Positions 48,481 to 60,390 of a stretch of 64,000 nt of DNA are shown here, piece after piece. The notes under the pieces were generated by a model. The model was not told the DNA's origin. It did not search any database and saw nothing but the letters and a program-made list of their open reading frames with translations. The stretch's first letter is position 1. Every line of letters begins with the position of its first letter. This DNA comes from Primula veris. Its lineage: Eukaryota > Streptophyta > Magnoliopsida > Ericales > Primulaceae. The stretch is taken from contig OY821746.1 in NCBI GenBank assembly GCA_963682055.1, positions 6,483,992 to 6,547,991 of the forward strand, read 5' to 3'. A program made the position numbers and the translations under genes.

Positions 48481-49230
48481 TTAAAAGTCAGTTACATGGA
48501 GGATTGTGTTTGTACTTTGTGTATCTGTTCTATATTTCTTGAATGTGCTACTATTGCCTGTTCATCATTTTGAAAAGAGATCAAAAAGCATATCATTGCA
48601 TCTGCCCTGATACATGTTACATGCAGATTCTTCTTTGTCCTTAATCGCATATACCAACATGCATATACCAACATGCATATATAGCCATATAGGAGAAACA
48701 TTTGGAAAATTGTTTTAGTTTTGCTCTTTATTATGTGTTTTTTTGCTTGTTTGAGCTGTAAAAATTAAGAAGAGTTGTGGTTAAAAGAGCTTATAGCGCA
48801 CAAACTGTTGAAAGTAGTGAGCTCCAATTGAGCTATTTGAAGGTTCATTGGTTGTATTGTAATATTGATAAAGTGTGTCCATGCTCATGCAGTCCTTTTT
48901 CTATCTAAGAGTTTAGTAAGTAATACCAGGAAAAAAGTTGGGTTTTAGCTCATACAAGTAAAGTATAATTCTTTATGCATTGTTTTTTATGTATTTTCTT
49001 GTTTCCAATTTCTTGTCAGTTTCCCCCGTGGTCATAGAGATAGGCTGTTAAGTATAGTTTCCCCTCTTTCTCCAGCATAATGTTTTCTCCACAAAAAATA
49101 CTAGTTATTGATATTATTGTGAGGTGAAAGGACAAGAACCATAAGCCAGCTTTTCTTGCATATGTATAGTTTCATCTATTTCTCTAATGTATGTATATTA
49201 TTTTTCGGTCGTTTTTTTTTTCTTTTTCAG

Positions 49231-49306
49231 GCGCCCAATTGTTATAGAGAAAATGTTTTGAAGATATTGAACAAACAATTACCAACACGCTGGACGCAAG
49301 CTAAAG
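49231..49306 (+). pseudogene. Exon-like fragment
   Basis: Strong acceptor (polypyrimidine tract then CAG at 49230), frame APNCYRENVLKILNKQLPTR then WTQAK, and a GGTAC donor. Joining it to the next acceptor (49877) gives an immediate stop, so the splice product is broken. Not recognised. Confidence 0.3.
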
Positions 49307-49877
49307 GTACTTTTCTTAATTTTATTGGCAGAGGCATGATTTGAGTTTCTTAACTTCCATTATCTTTGACTAGTGTTTCGAAGTTGGGGTAGGAGTTATT
49401 TGGTGATGTTTATTTGAAAGTCCAGCCACTTTTTTGTTTTTGTTTTTTGTTTTAATGAATTGTATGTTTTTAAAAGTCGTTTGTGCTTGAGGCTAGTTGT
49501 TTTTTCATGAAAATCTAGGATAATGCTTAGACCATTTTGCTTTAGTACAAGTTACTACAATTCTTCACAAAAAATATCCTTAAATCTTTCTTTCACTTTT
49601 GCTCAAAATAGTGTCAAATTATTTTGACATCATTATTGCTTAAATCTCTTTGGCAGTTTTCGTATGTCAAATTAGTTCAACAATATTTTGACATGTGAAA
49701 AAAATTGGGACACCTGTTTTTGTTTAAATAAGATTCCCAATTTGTACCTTGCGTAATTTTCCCTTTTTTTTTTTACATTCAATATTATTTCATTTTTAAT
49801 CAGATGCCTATGGCCTTGTTTGGTTGTATCAATTGAAAAATGGAAACAAAATGGTAATTATAATCTTTTGCTTTCAG

Positions 49878-50520
49878 GAACACCTCCTGGATGAGTTTGA
49901 AAATGAGAAGCAGGTTCCAATATCAGGGCGCGGTGTTGTTATTGGCCAACTCAAACTCGACGTTGATGGTTACCAAATCAATTGCTCTGAAATGGGAGGT
50001 GGAGCACTTGGACTTCTCCCCTTCGAAGATGTGGGAAACTACATGCAGAGCAATGCTAAATTCATCTTATTGGTAGAAAATTTTTCTACGTTTGCATGTT
50101 TATTGCAGGATCGGTTCTACAATGAATTTTCATGTATAATTGTACACGCATCTGGAGGACCAGATCAGGAAACAAAGTTGTTTGTGAATAAGTTGAAAAA
50201 GAAATTATATGGCCTTGTCGACTGTGACCCTTGTGGATTGAAGTATATGGTATGGGTGTGATACGTTGGAAATGAAGTTGCTGGGGTTAAGGTCGAGCGA
50301 TTTGGCTAGTCATAAGATATCAGAGAAGTGTAGGCTTCTGCCTATGTCGAGAGATGATATCAAAGCAGCAAAGCATTTGTTGATAGCACCTGTCGTGAGG
50401 AAACGTCTGGATCGGGTCAAAGAGTTGGCTTTGATGGTGAAGACTGGGCAGAAGGCCGAGCTTGAGATGTTGTACGCGTTGAGGTTGAATTATTTCACCA
50501 AAACCTATCTTCCCTATTAG
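49878..50520 (+). pseudogene. TOP6A: Decayed copy of DNA topoisomerase VI subunit A (SPO11-3 type)
   Basis: The intact family acts in endoreduplication as the DNA-cleaving subunit of plant topo VI. Here only the toprim half survives. Frame one (to 50261) holds GRGVVIGQLKLDVDGYQINC, MQSNAKFILLVEN, DRFYNEFSCIIV and LVDCDPCGLK; the family Glu of LLVE and the DxD pair remain, but VEK has become VEN and DPYG has become DPCG. A stop follows. After a loss of about 20 codons homology resumes in another frame (50272-50520): LLGLRSSDLASHKI, CRLLPMSRDDIKAAK, ELALMVKTGQKAELE and YFTKTYLPY. The N-terminal domain with the catalytic tyrosine is absent nearby. SPO11-1/-2 fit less well. Non-functional on this evidence. 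Confidence 0.8.
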
Positions 50521-50847
50521 CTGCTGGAGGAGGGAATTTATCCGAAATGAAAGTGAGAGATATCGTGTAACTAGCAGCCAACTCGCTTAGTAGAGCGTCA
50601 TAATATTGTTACAAACGAACACTTCATTGATATTATGTATATATTATTAATATCACATTCATTTGTTATCCCGACATAATCCGAATGTATTGCTAGTCTC
50701 ATTACTACTAATATCGCAACCAAGCGAGACCATAGTATCGACACTATGAATACCAACTAGCCGTTGTATTAGAAATAATCCTATTTTGAGATATTTGTTA
50801 TTCCACACACTAATAATTTGAATCATAGCCATCCAAATATGATACTA
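50521..50847. other. Short spacer
   Basis: No gene or repeat recognised between the TOP6A relic and the Helitron-like terminus. Confidence 0.5.
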
Positions 50848-50880
50848 CTAGTAATCGTTACCCACGCGTTGCGCGTGCGA
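50848..50880 (-). mobile_element. Helitron-like 3' terminus
   Basis: On the minus strand: hairpin CACGCG-CAA-CGCGTG, then 11 bases (GGTAACGATTA), then CTAG followed by T. This is the 3' signature of Helitrons (hairpin 10-12 bases before CTRR, insertion next to T). The element body would extend to the right; its 5' TC end was not located. Confidence 0.5.
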
Positions 50881-51299
50881 CGCGTGGTATATATATGATC
50901 TGGGTAAATAAAATTTTAAAAAGTATATTGATTGAATGAATATATAAAATTAGAAATCCTGAGTAGTATAATGTTTTTGTTATATAAAATACGCGTAAAA
51001 CGGTTTTGTTTAGTATATGATTATAATTGTTTTGAAAAGATCATGATTTTTATGGGTTTTTTATATTTTGAATTGAATAAATGCAAATGAATAATCAGTA
51101 AAAAAGAGTAGAGACATTTTTGGAAAAAATTGTCCAAATTTGAAAGCCTTACTTTTTTTTGGGTTGACTTTTATATATATATATATATAGTATGATATTA
51201 TATATACTACTCAATGCATTTAAAATCATATGAAAGTTCAATAATTGATTTTGATTATAAGTTTGATTATGTTCTTAATGATTCTACGATTTCTCTATT

Positions 51300-52430
51300 T
51301 CGATGATATAATGTTTGTCTTTTTTCAAAAGTAGAAAATGTAAATTTCAGAAAGATAGAGCAATAAAATACGAAGCCAACGGTCCAAGCGGAACCAGAAT
51401 CGGAGCTAAAACGAAGAAGCTAAAAGCATTCGAAGGTTAACGAGAAAACCGAGAAACTGCCAGAAGAAAAACGACCGATCGTCTGGACAAAAACGATCGC
51501 TCGTTTTGATCCAAAATTCTTCCAGTGAGGTCGTCTGAAAAACGACCGATCGTTTCTCAGAAAAGGACCGATCGTTTTCTGAAAACGACCGATCGTCTGC
51601 ATAAAACGACCGATCGTTTTCTGCAGATTTCGAAAACAGCTTTTCAGCTTATTCTGGAAAACAGCTTAAAACCATTGGATAAAAGTCTTCAAACACTACC
51701 AACGGTCATATACAGAAAAACAGACTTTGTTCTCCATATAAACCATCCCAAATAACTCTCCAAAGATATCGATCATATCCATTCATACATATTCATCATC
51801 CTTAAATCTCTCTCAATCATAACCCTAAATATCACCATTTTGGTAAAAATATTCGAAAAAGAGGGAAATAAAGGATAAATCGATTCAAGCTCGAACAACA
51901 TCAAAGACTCACAAATTAGCTTATTTAGAAACAATTAAAATAGTGAGTGTAGTTACATTGTTGTAACAAATTTTGTAAAGAGTAAATTTATAAACTCATT
52001 TGTGAGCGAGTGATCGGGCAGAGGTTTTGTAAGCGAGTGTTGCTTAAAAGCTCTAGGTCTTTTCATTCGGGATACTCATAGAGTGAGGGGGAGCTTAATC
52101 GGTCGATTAGCTCGTTAGGATTGTAATATCCGAAAAAAGATTTTTAGTGAAATACTCGGTAGTACCGATGAGAGAACGTAGGCCGTTTTGCCGAATCTCT
52201 ATAAAATTGCGGTGTCAATTTCTTTCCCTAAACTTTTACTTTCCGCAACTTACATTATTGCTTATTTTTCTTGCTTGCGTTTAGGACTTTCAACATTTCA
52301 TTAACGTTATTAAACGCTTAAGCTTAGATTATCAAATAGTTGGGTTGTTAGTCACACTTAAGTTTAATTAGGCGAAAAGCGCCAAAAACATTATTCACCC
52401 CACTCTAAAGTTTAGTCACGCGGGCTAACA
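51300..52430 (+). mobile_element. Ty1/copia-type LTR, solo or truncated
   Basis: No coding. In order: a U3-like part with a CGATCG cluster, TATA-like CATATAAACC (51736), GAGCGAGTGATCGGGCAGAG and GTAAGCGAGTGTTGCTTAAA, CGATGAGAGAACGTAGGCCG with TTTTGCCGAATC, then TTTCCCTAAACTTTTACTTT and an A-rich stretch ending ATTCACCCCACTCT and CGGGCTAACA (52430). This series is characteristic of plant copia (Tork/Angela-like) LTRs as I recall them. No primer-binding site follows, so it is not a 5' LTR of an intact element. The left edge is uncertain. Confidence 0.65.
51469..51622. repeat. Cluster of ACCGATCGT palindromic motifs in the LTR
   Basis: Five copies of AACGACCGATCGT or GGACCGATCGT plus one variant (AACGATCGCTCGTT) occur within about 150 bases, with irregular 10-45-base spacing, joined by CTGNNNAAA-type linkers. 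Confidence 0.85.
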
Positions 52431-52952
52431 ACATTAATTTCATCCAACCAAATAACACCTAAAGTTTTGTTGAGGAATAATGATTCTGTTAAAGTTTATA
52501 CCTTGGAATGACCAATGCATATACAAAGATAGAAAGAAAATAAATAAATTATATAGTTGGCACCATCATCTAATTAGAGTATTGAACGTGTCCACAATTT
52601 CCAATTTAATTCAGTAACAAATAAATTCATTGCGGCTTGGATAATTCAAATTACATTGAAATTTTTAAAAAAATGGGGTATAATCATGATTCAAATTCTT
52701 TATATCCATTAAATTTATTCAAAATAATACAATCGTTTATTTAATACTCAACTAATGAAAAATTAACATATAGAACTTATAAAATAAATAAATAAACAAA
52801 GTTGTAGATAATGAATATGGATGTATATAGAGTTTCTTTTTTTTTTGAAATTTATGCATATAAAGATTTTTTCTAAAAATTATATATATATGTATAATGA
52901 CATGTACCTTCTTTTTCCAACTTTATTTAGTTGACATATAAATAAACAATTA
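52431..52952. other. AT-rich spacer
   Basis: No gene or element end recognised; low-complexity A/T sequence. Confidence 0.45.
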
Positions 52953-53186
52953 CTGTTTCCGTTCTATTTAATTGTCCATTACGAAACTACGAAACTACGT
53001 GTAATTTGGACCGACCAATAACTTATATCAAAATTGTCGAAATAAAAATTTTCAAAAATTGATAATATATTTCAAATGTTAAATTTTATGATTAGATTTT
53101 AAAAAAATTTATTTCGATAATTTTTATATAAATTATAAACCGGTTAAAATTATATATAGCGAAAATTAAAACGGGAATTGAGTGAG
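52953..53186. mobile_element. Stowaway-like MITE, copy 2 (234 bp)
   Basis: Same length and layout as 22851-23084, flanked by TA. Shares TTTAATTGTCCATTACGAAA, ATTTTCAAAAATTGATAATA and AAATGTTAAATTTTATGATT. Ends about 65 bases before the probable SYP5 leader. Confidence 0.82.
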
Positions 53187-53249
53187 TATATTATTTTGAA
53201 TACGTGTACTTTAACCACTTCCAATTTTTGATTTTTTGATTTTTTTTAT

Positions 53250-54608
53250 TTTTTTACACCGAGATAAACGACGTCGTCACCCTCCCTCTTCTCTCTCTAC
53301 AAAAATAAGCACTTTTTGTAGCTCTTTAAAATTGACCCCTTTTGAATATCCGAGGAAAAAAAAAAGGAATAAATTCAGAACGCTGATTGGAATAATTATT
53401 GAGGTAAAAGATCCGTTCTTGTATGTATAATCGTGGGTTTATGATCTATTTTAATTTTGTAGCTATTAATTTTTGTCATTGTTTGATTTGGGATATTAAG
53501 TATAGTTCTTCTAATTGTCCTTGTCAATACATTTTCTAGGTACATGATAACCTCTTTATTTTTTAGGATTTGTGAATTTTTTTTTTTTGTGGGATTGTTT
53601 GTAGTTTTATTTGGGAGATAAAAATAGTTTTTTTGTTTTGTTTTGTTTTACATCAAGAAAGATTATTACTAATTCAGTATTATAGCTTTTGATTAGTTTA
53701 AAGAAAGTCAATTGTATTTTGATTAATTTTATTAAATTTTTATTGTACTAGAATAATTTAGCTTACTAAAAAATAGATTAAATAGTTGAGGTTAGAGATT
53801 AAGCGAACAAATGATATCCAATTCAAAAGATGGAAACTTTATAAGCTGGCTAATAAGCTCTACTCTAGAGAATTAAGTTGTTGTAGCACACATACCGAGT
53901 ATATTAATAACTGAGGGCTTAGTTTAGAATTTTTTTAGTCTCATGGGTAGATGTTATCGGTTCCAAAGAGCAAAAGAAAACTTTTTGAAATAATAGACTA
54001 ATAAAAGACGGTTGTGAGGTTATAACTTAAGACACGTCAGCGTCTATTTTCGCAAGTGTAGACAGTGAAACGAAGTGAGATTTCTACTTATGCATATGAA
54101 TGATTTTGACAATGGTAAACTTCTATTTGAAAACAACTGGTCATGCTTTTTGACCTGTAGCTCTTTCTCTTCAAGAACTACCTTTGAATGGTAGATATAA
54201 GTGATTAGGTAAGTGGTTTTATAAATATATTTTTGTCGAAGGGTTGGTGACGATTAAGCTAATTCGATGTTAACTCTCATTAGAGTAACTAGACAGTGAC
54301 ATAAAATTGTGTGCTTCCTCCCTGTATTGATGAAAAACAGCCAAAAAAACCAATTTTTCAGTTTTTCACTATATATGTTACTAAAAATAACAATTTGGTA
54401 ATTTGGACCCATGGGATGAAAAAAACAACCGTGGTTCCACCACTGTTGACACTATATGTTGCAAGTTGCTTGACTTGTAGTTACATTTATATATGTAAAT
54501 CGTATTAAGAGTTAGATTTGGTGGTGTGGTCTGGACACCATGCTCTCCATTTGTCTTATTTTGTCCTTCAGATTTTGTAAGGACTCTACTTATTTACTGA
54601 CCCTTACA
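53250..54608 (+). other. Probable 5' UTR exon and leader intron of the SYP5 gene
   Basis: A CT-rich stretch (CACCCTCCCTCTTCTCTCTC near 53277) ends at GAG followed by GTAAAA (53402/53403). The matching acceptor is TTACAG at 54609, 17 bases before the start codon. The intron is T-rich, as plant introns are. Inference from signals only. Confidence 0.5.
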
Positions 54609-54625
54609 GCAGCCCTTTGAGGCCA

Positions 54626-56738
54626 ATGGCATCTTCCTCGGACTCGTGGGTAAAAGAGTACAATGAAGCAGTAAAGCTTGCTGATGATATCAATGGCATG
54701 ATATCTGAGAGGAACGCTCTCTCTTCAGCAGGACCAGAAGCACAACGTCATGCATCTGCCATTAGGAGAAAAATCACAATATTGGGAACAAGGCTTGATA
54801 GCTTGCAATCCCTTTTAACCAGGCTTCCAGGCAAACAGCCCTTGTAAGCATTCTTAATTTTAACAAACAATAAGAAATTTATTGCATGACTTTCAAGTAT
54901 GTTGGTAATGGAAGTTCTAGATCTTTATTCCAACTACGAATAGATGTGTTAAGGTCAATGTGAATGAATACACACCTGTAGACCGTCTTTAAATGTTTGT
55001 AAGAAGTGATGAAATTTTTGTTATCGAAAATATGCTTGATACTCAAGGGGTTTCACCTTACAAGTATAGTATGCCCACACATAATGCATTCAGATCTGGT
55101 TGCGAACTTAAGGTAAATTAGGAGTAGAGATGTGTCTCTTGTGGACCTACTGCGAATTCTTATTATCACTGGTCATGCTCAATTGAGTTTCGTGCATGAA
55201 ACTTTCCACAATTACTCTACTTATAAGTTGTACAAGAAACCTCGCTAACAAATTGTATAGGAGAGCTAATGGCTACCTCCTTTTCTGAAGCACCTAAATT
55301 TATTGATTTATTCTGAGGTTTCAATTACATGACATGCTTGACGGTCAATTTTTTTTGTTGAAAAGTAGGTGGTTGGCTGAGAACTGGGAGCACACCGAGT
55401 TAGCAACTATTGATTGTAAATATTTTGCTTTGACTCTGAATACTTCCTTTCTTTAAATTTACACAGAACAGAAAAGGAGATGAATCGGCGGAACGATATG
55501 CTTGGAAACTTGAAGTCAAAAGTGACTCAGATGGCCACCACGTTAAACATGTCAAATTTTGCCAATAGAGACAGTTTACTTGGTACAGAAATAAAGCCAG
55601 CCGATGCCGTGCAGAGAGCAAGTGGCTTGGATAACTATGGCGTTGTTGGTCTACAAAGACAAATAATGAAAGGTTAGTCATTTCTATTATTATAGAATAT
55701 AGATCAAAATTCTTAAATGACGTTAATATCGTTTATTTATATAGAGAATGATTTGATGCAGAACAAGACGAGGGACTTGGGAAATTGGAAGAGACAGTGA
55801 TAAGTACGAAACATATTGCTTTGGCAGTGAATGAAGAACTTGACCTACACACAAGACTAATTGTATGTGTTTCCTTTAGCTCCCAAATTACTTGTGATTA
55901 TCAGTATTCTTTTTTTTATTCCCCTAATATTTTGTTGATAAAATTAAATTATTATATAAATTAGGCTGTTTGAGCTGATAAGTAAATTATGACCATACAG
56001 GATGATCTGGATGAAAATGTAGATGTTACTGATTCCCGATTACAGGTAATGCTCATTGCACTGGTGCGCTCCAGATATATTTTACAATCTAGTTCAGGAT
56101 AAATTTTACTACTTGCCCTGTAATAGAAGCCATATATTAAAACATTGTTGGTGTGATGGGCCTGATGGCTAATGAGAGCATTTGAGTGCATGCAGAAGTG
56201 TTTGTTGGTAGAACTAGACTGAAGAATATCCACACTTGAATTTAGTAACTGTGGTTCATTTAAAGTACTTTGAATTGAATTTCACGGGTGTGAAATTTGA
56301 ATTCTATTGCAGAACATCTGTTGAAGATAAAAAAGCACCTGTGTCATACTTGTTTTTTGTCACACAGTTCTTTCTTGAAATGTATACTGTTTTTACACTA
56401 GAAATATTGCTTTTTGATTTTACCACCAGCATAAAAGGAAAGAAGTTAGACCTAAGTAAAAGGGTTTATTACTCAATTCTATTGTGACATTTTTGAAATT
56501 GATTGACGTTCTTAGGTCTTTATAAGAATACCTTTTGTGACCTTTTGAATGAATAAAACGTCTTACCTCTTTTTTTGTTATCTTGTTTTTTGTGTCTGCA
56601 AAATAGCGAGTCCAGAGAAATCTGGCAATCCTAAACAAACGGACTAAAGGTGGCTGCACTTGCTTGGGCCTTCTCTTATCAGTTCTCGGGATTGTCGGTT
56701 TGGTTGTCGTTATATATATGCTGGTCAAATATCTCTAG
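54626..56738 (+). CDS. SYP52: Qc-SNARE of the SYP5 family (SYP51/SYP52)
   Basis: Tail-anchored SNARE of the trans-Golgi, prevacuolar compartment and vacuole, pairing with SYP2/VTI1/VAMP (known for the family). Five coding exons: 54626-54843, 55467-55672, 55762-55862, 56001-56045 and 56607-56738, giving 233 aa, equal to the family length. The N-terminus MASSSDSWVKEYNEAVKLAD and ASAIRRKITILGTRLDSLQS is typical. TEKEMNRRNDMLGNLKSK and LNMSNFANRDSLLG follow. The SNARE motif spans about 140-200 (EQDEGLGKLEETVISTKHIA, LDLHTRLIDDLD, VTDSRLQRVQRNLAILNK). The C-terminal anchor is CTCLGLLLSVLGIVGLVVVI then YMLVKYL. The residue at the zero layer (171, codon 55848-55850) is His (CAC), where the family has Gln. 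SYP51 and SYP52 cannot be told apart here. Converges with VHA-e. Confidence 0.93.
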
Positions 56739-57757
56739 TGCAAGGACAAATTGCTTGACCGTGTGTTTTTGTGTGTGGAGCTGGCTTTTTCAATACTATT
56801 TTCCACATTTTCATTATGCGAGCTCATTGTTTTGGGAGGCGGGATTGAATGGATATGCATTCCTCGGCTGATTGAGTGTTAAATACGGAACAATTGATAT
56901 TGCACTTGTGTATTTGTAACATAGATTGCAGCTTTAACTTTTATAGCAAACACAGCTTGTTTCTTATTTGTTTTCTTCTGGAATTTATTTTCATATAAAC
57001 TGGTGTGTTGTGTATGTCAGTATAATATGATATGATGGTATGGAACTTCTTATATCGAAACTATTCTTTACGGTCTACAGTATTGGTTGGTACTTGGTAT
57101 TGTACTGAGTGCATCCCTAGGTTTCATATTTTTTTGTCGACTGTGAAGCTTGATACTGTATGTGCAAAATGAATGTTTAGTGTTGGAACATGGAAGAAGA
57201 GGGAGTGGGGTGGAACGGGGAGTACAAGCTCGGGATTTCTTAGTTTACATAAATTTAATTATGACTATTGCGTTTGATCCAACTCAACCTAGCCTGTATC
57301 TCATCAAATAGGGGCAATTACATGGTTTTCTCTGAGAGAATAGTCATTCTACTAGGCATAGTATGTATATCTACTAGACTACTAATGTGTAAACTAGTCA
57401 GAGCAAGAAAAATGTAACCTTAAAGCCTTGTGCAAAAGCATCATATTGGCTGGAAAAACAGTGAAATGGAATTGCGGTCACTACTTCGTGAATACACTTC
57501 AAATATTTAGATCCACCATGTATGAGTATACCTCGAAATCGGTAGGTATATAATAAGTACAAGGGATACAAGTTTAATGCTTTCAGATCTCAAGAATCAT
57601 AGTAAAGACAACTGGTAACAGCTCTAGAGCAAGTAATTCCACTGTATCTAGAAAGTCGGAATATACAATTCTTCATACAATATGACATCACCAATTTAAA
57701 TCTATATGAATTTGGGGATTTCTTATGTACGATAATATAATGCTGCATCGTAGCACT
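56739..57757. other. Convergent 3' flanks of SYP5 and VHA-e
   Basis: The 1-kb interval should hold both 3' UTRs. No open frame with family features and no repeat were recognised. Confidence 0.5.
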
Positions 57758-59616
57758 TTACTCGCCTTCGCTTAAAATGGGGACAATGAGTGGATTCATC
57801 TGTGCAAGATACACAATTGCCCACCTGCACCAAAGTAAAAAGAAATATAGTAAATACTAATAAACTGATAACAACAGGAGCTTTATATTTTAGCACAAAT
57901 CACATTTGACTACAATGGGTACCATAAACACTGAACATGAAGATATGTTAACGAGGAAAAGAAAAGGTTGGGAAATATAGGAGGAGTCCGTTTCCTGTCA
58001 AAATGCATACAAGGACCCATGAACAGAGCCTCTATCATTAGCTTAAGTGAAAGCTTTAGGCTTGCAACCTTTTTAGATCAAATTATGTCCTAGGTTAAAT
58101 GTATATTCTATCGATATATCAAATCAAAACTTCTTCCTTTTTTTATTTAAACCTAATTTTGAGGCCAAGGACCTTTGCATTCTGCCCTATTCCCCATCCA
58201 CGACGTCCCTTAGTTCGAATCATCAGCATCCCTTTTCTTTATACATTTTGTCTACGTATTATTATACTTTATTATGTATGAAGTATGTGTGAAGTTTTCT
58301 AACTTATGAGTAAACTAACACAAGGGCTAATATCAGAGAGATAATAAACCAATTCTTATGTTTCCACATCAAAGTGAAATATAGTATTTAGCTCTGATTT
58401 TTTTTAAAATGCATATTGGTGTTCCAAAAGTACCTTTCAGTACAAAAGATATTAACATTACACGGAGTCAAAGCACAGATCTTTTGCGTTCCACCATGGC
58501 CATAAACAACACTTCAACAAGCTAAGGGATGATTCGAAAATCATTCTGAATTGGTGATACTAAGTACATTACGAAGTATTCCTCTAATTCAAGACAATTT
58601 ACAAGATATGCTAATCAAAGGTAGGTTGGTAAAGCTTACATCATCCAGCAGCATACAGTTGCAGTAATAACCAACGTGAAATGGAGCCTGCATCACATTA
58701 CATGTAATACATTAATTATACTTAACAAGCAAAGAAATGTACGGACTCATTAAGTTAATGAACAATTAGACTTAAAACTTCAACGAAGGTGAACTTTTTG
58801 CATCTCTTAACATTGTGAGGAACCTTATGAACTAGTTACGAAAAAAAAGTGTTCAACTTAATTTGACATTTCTGGATCAAGCGGCAATAGTAAAATACCA
58901 AAGCCGTTATTATGCCATTTGTTAAGTATCCATAGTCAAGCTAACGCCTAACGTAGTTCAACCGCTTTGTCTCTCCAAATATAGTCTATAACATAGGCAT
59001 CTTAAGGAATTCAATATTTGCTCGTTTGTTGTGTATGTAACATAACAAAAATCTTAAAAAGAAAAAAGGTATAAGTATAATTTATAAGTAACTAAAGGTG
59101 TGAGGTGTCTTTGGTAGAAAATTAAGAAAGTAATGGTAATTAGTTGATAGTAATCTAAAACAGTTTAAAGATATATTTTCTGACAAAAAGTACAAAGTGA
59201 TTTCAAAGATAAGGAAGTACATTTTCTCTGCCTCTAAAGTCAATATTCTTATAAAATTAAGAGATAACCTAACTATTTTTACATTTAAATCAAAAGGAAA
59301 TAAACTCATAATTCCCCAAACAAGCTGATTTGTAACATAACAGATAAAATTTCGGTTAACTTAAGCTTTAAGAATTTTTATTAGTAATATCAAAACAACT
59401 TTAAGTTAGAAACTTAACAATAACAGATAACAAAACCAATGCACTTCTAGCCATGTGATTAAATATTAAAATTGAAAAAGAGATAATAATAAAAATAAAA
59501 AATAAAATAGAAACTTACAAATTAGTTGAAGGGCCTTGGTTAAAACAGATTCTGGTACATATAGACACAATCATTCCCGTCACTAAAAATATCACGCTCG
59601 TCACTAAAAACCCCAT
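57758..59616 (-). CDS. VHA-e1: V-type proton ATPase subunit e
   Basis: Small membrane subunit of the Vo sector of the vacuolar/endomembrane proton pump. Three exons on the minus strand, too short for routine gene finding: 59616-59519, 58687-58640 and 57824-57758, giving 70 aa, the exact plant length. Sequence blocks: [20 protein letters not shown] (first membrane span), [32 protein letters not shown] (second span) and [17 protein letters not shown]. All exon joins keep frame (TT/G and AT/G split codons). A short 5' UTR intron (about 59714-59640 on the minus strand) is possible. Paralogue e1 versus e2 is not resolved. The short introns 58688-59518 and 57825-58639 are AT-rich and hold nothing else. 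Confidence 0.92.
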
Positions 59617-60390
59617 CTTCAGCTGTACTAACAAAAACTAAATTAAAACAATAATTGGAATAAATTTCCCCCAAAAAAAAGTAAAAAAAAAAAAGAAGGA
59701 AAATATATATACCTGTCATATACGCGATAAATATAGCTTGAAAATCTTTCGATCAGATGAATCTGAGTTTATGGATAAATTATTTTACAAATGATAGTGA
59801 GTTTGCTAATGGTTCCTATAGTTTTAATCAAAATTCTAAATGGTATGCTTAGTTTTGATTGTAAACAAAATAATCCTAAATCTTAAGAAAATGACTGTTT
59901 TTGCATAAAATTTTATGTGATAGATACATAAACATCCTTTTGTTTTGGAATTGAGTCAATTGACGAAAGATATAAAAGACGCATCGAGAAGTTTATGATT
60001 AAATAAAGTTCTCGAGTAATTAGTACTTACTAGTTACTATTGAGGTCGATAAAATCAATAGAGTCGAGGTTTAGCCATATTAGTTATTATTTATTGTATG
60101 AGTAATGAAATGGGTCGAGATTATTTGAGACATACTCGTGTACATACTTTGACATAAGTCATTTGTTCAATGTATATTGAGTTACATTAGTCGAGTTAAA
60201 ACTGAATCTACATACATTATGAAAAAGTTTTTAGTTATATCATGTTTTTTTTTTTTTTAACATTTTAATATGAACATGCTCATTATTAGCACTGAAAATA
60301 ATAATGACAATAATGTTCGCTACTACAACCTTCATTGCCCTTTAGAACACCCTTCAAATGGTCAAGGAGAATAAAAATACATAGCTACAA
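59617..60390. other. VHA-e promoter side and spacer
   Basis: A TATA-like GCTATATTTATCG on the minus strand near 59725-59738 precedes the possible leader. Beyond it nothing was recognised. Confidence 0.4.

Noticed and set aside
51469..51622. CRISPR-like array
   Set aside because: Spacing is irregular, the units are short palindromes, and the setting is a plant LTR.
56420..56728. Minus-strand 102-codon frame
   Set aside because: Antisense to the last SYP5 exon and preceding intron; it crosses the exon-intron boundary.
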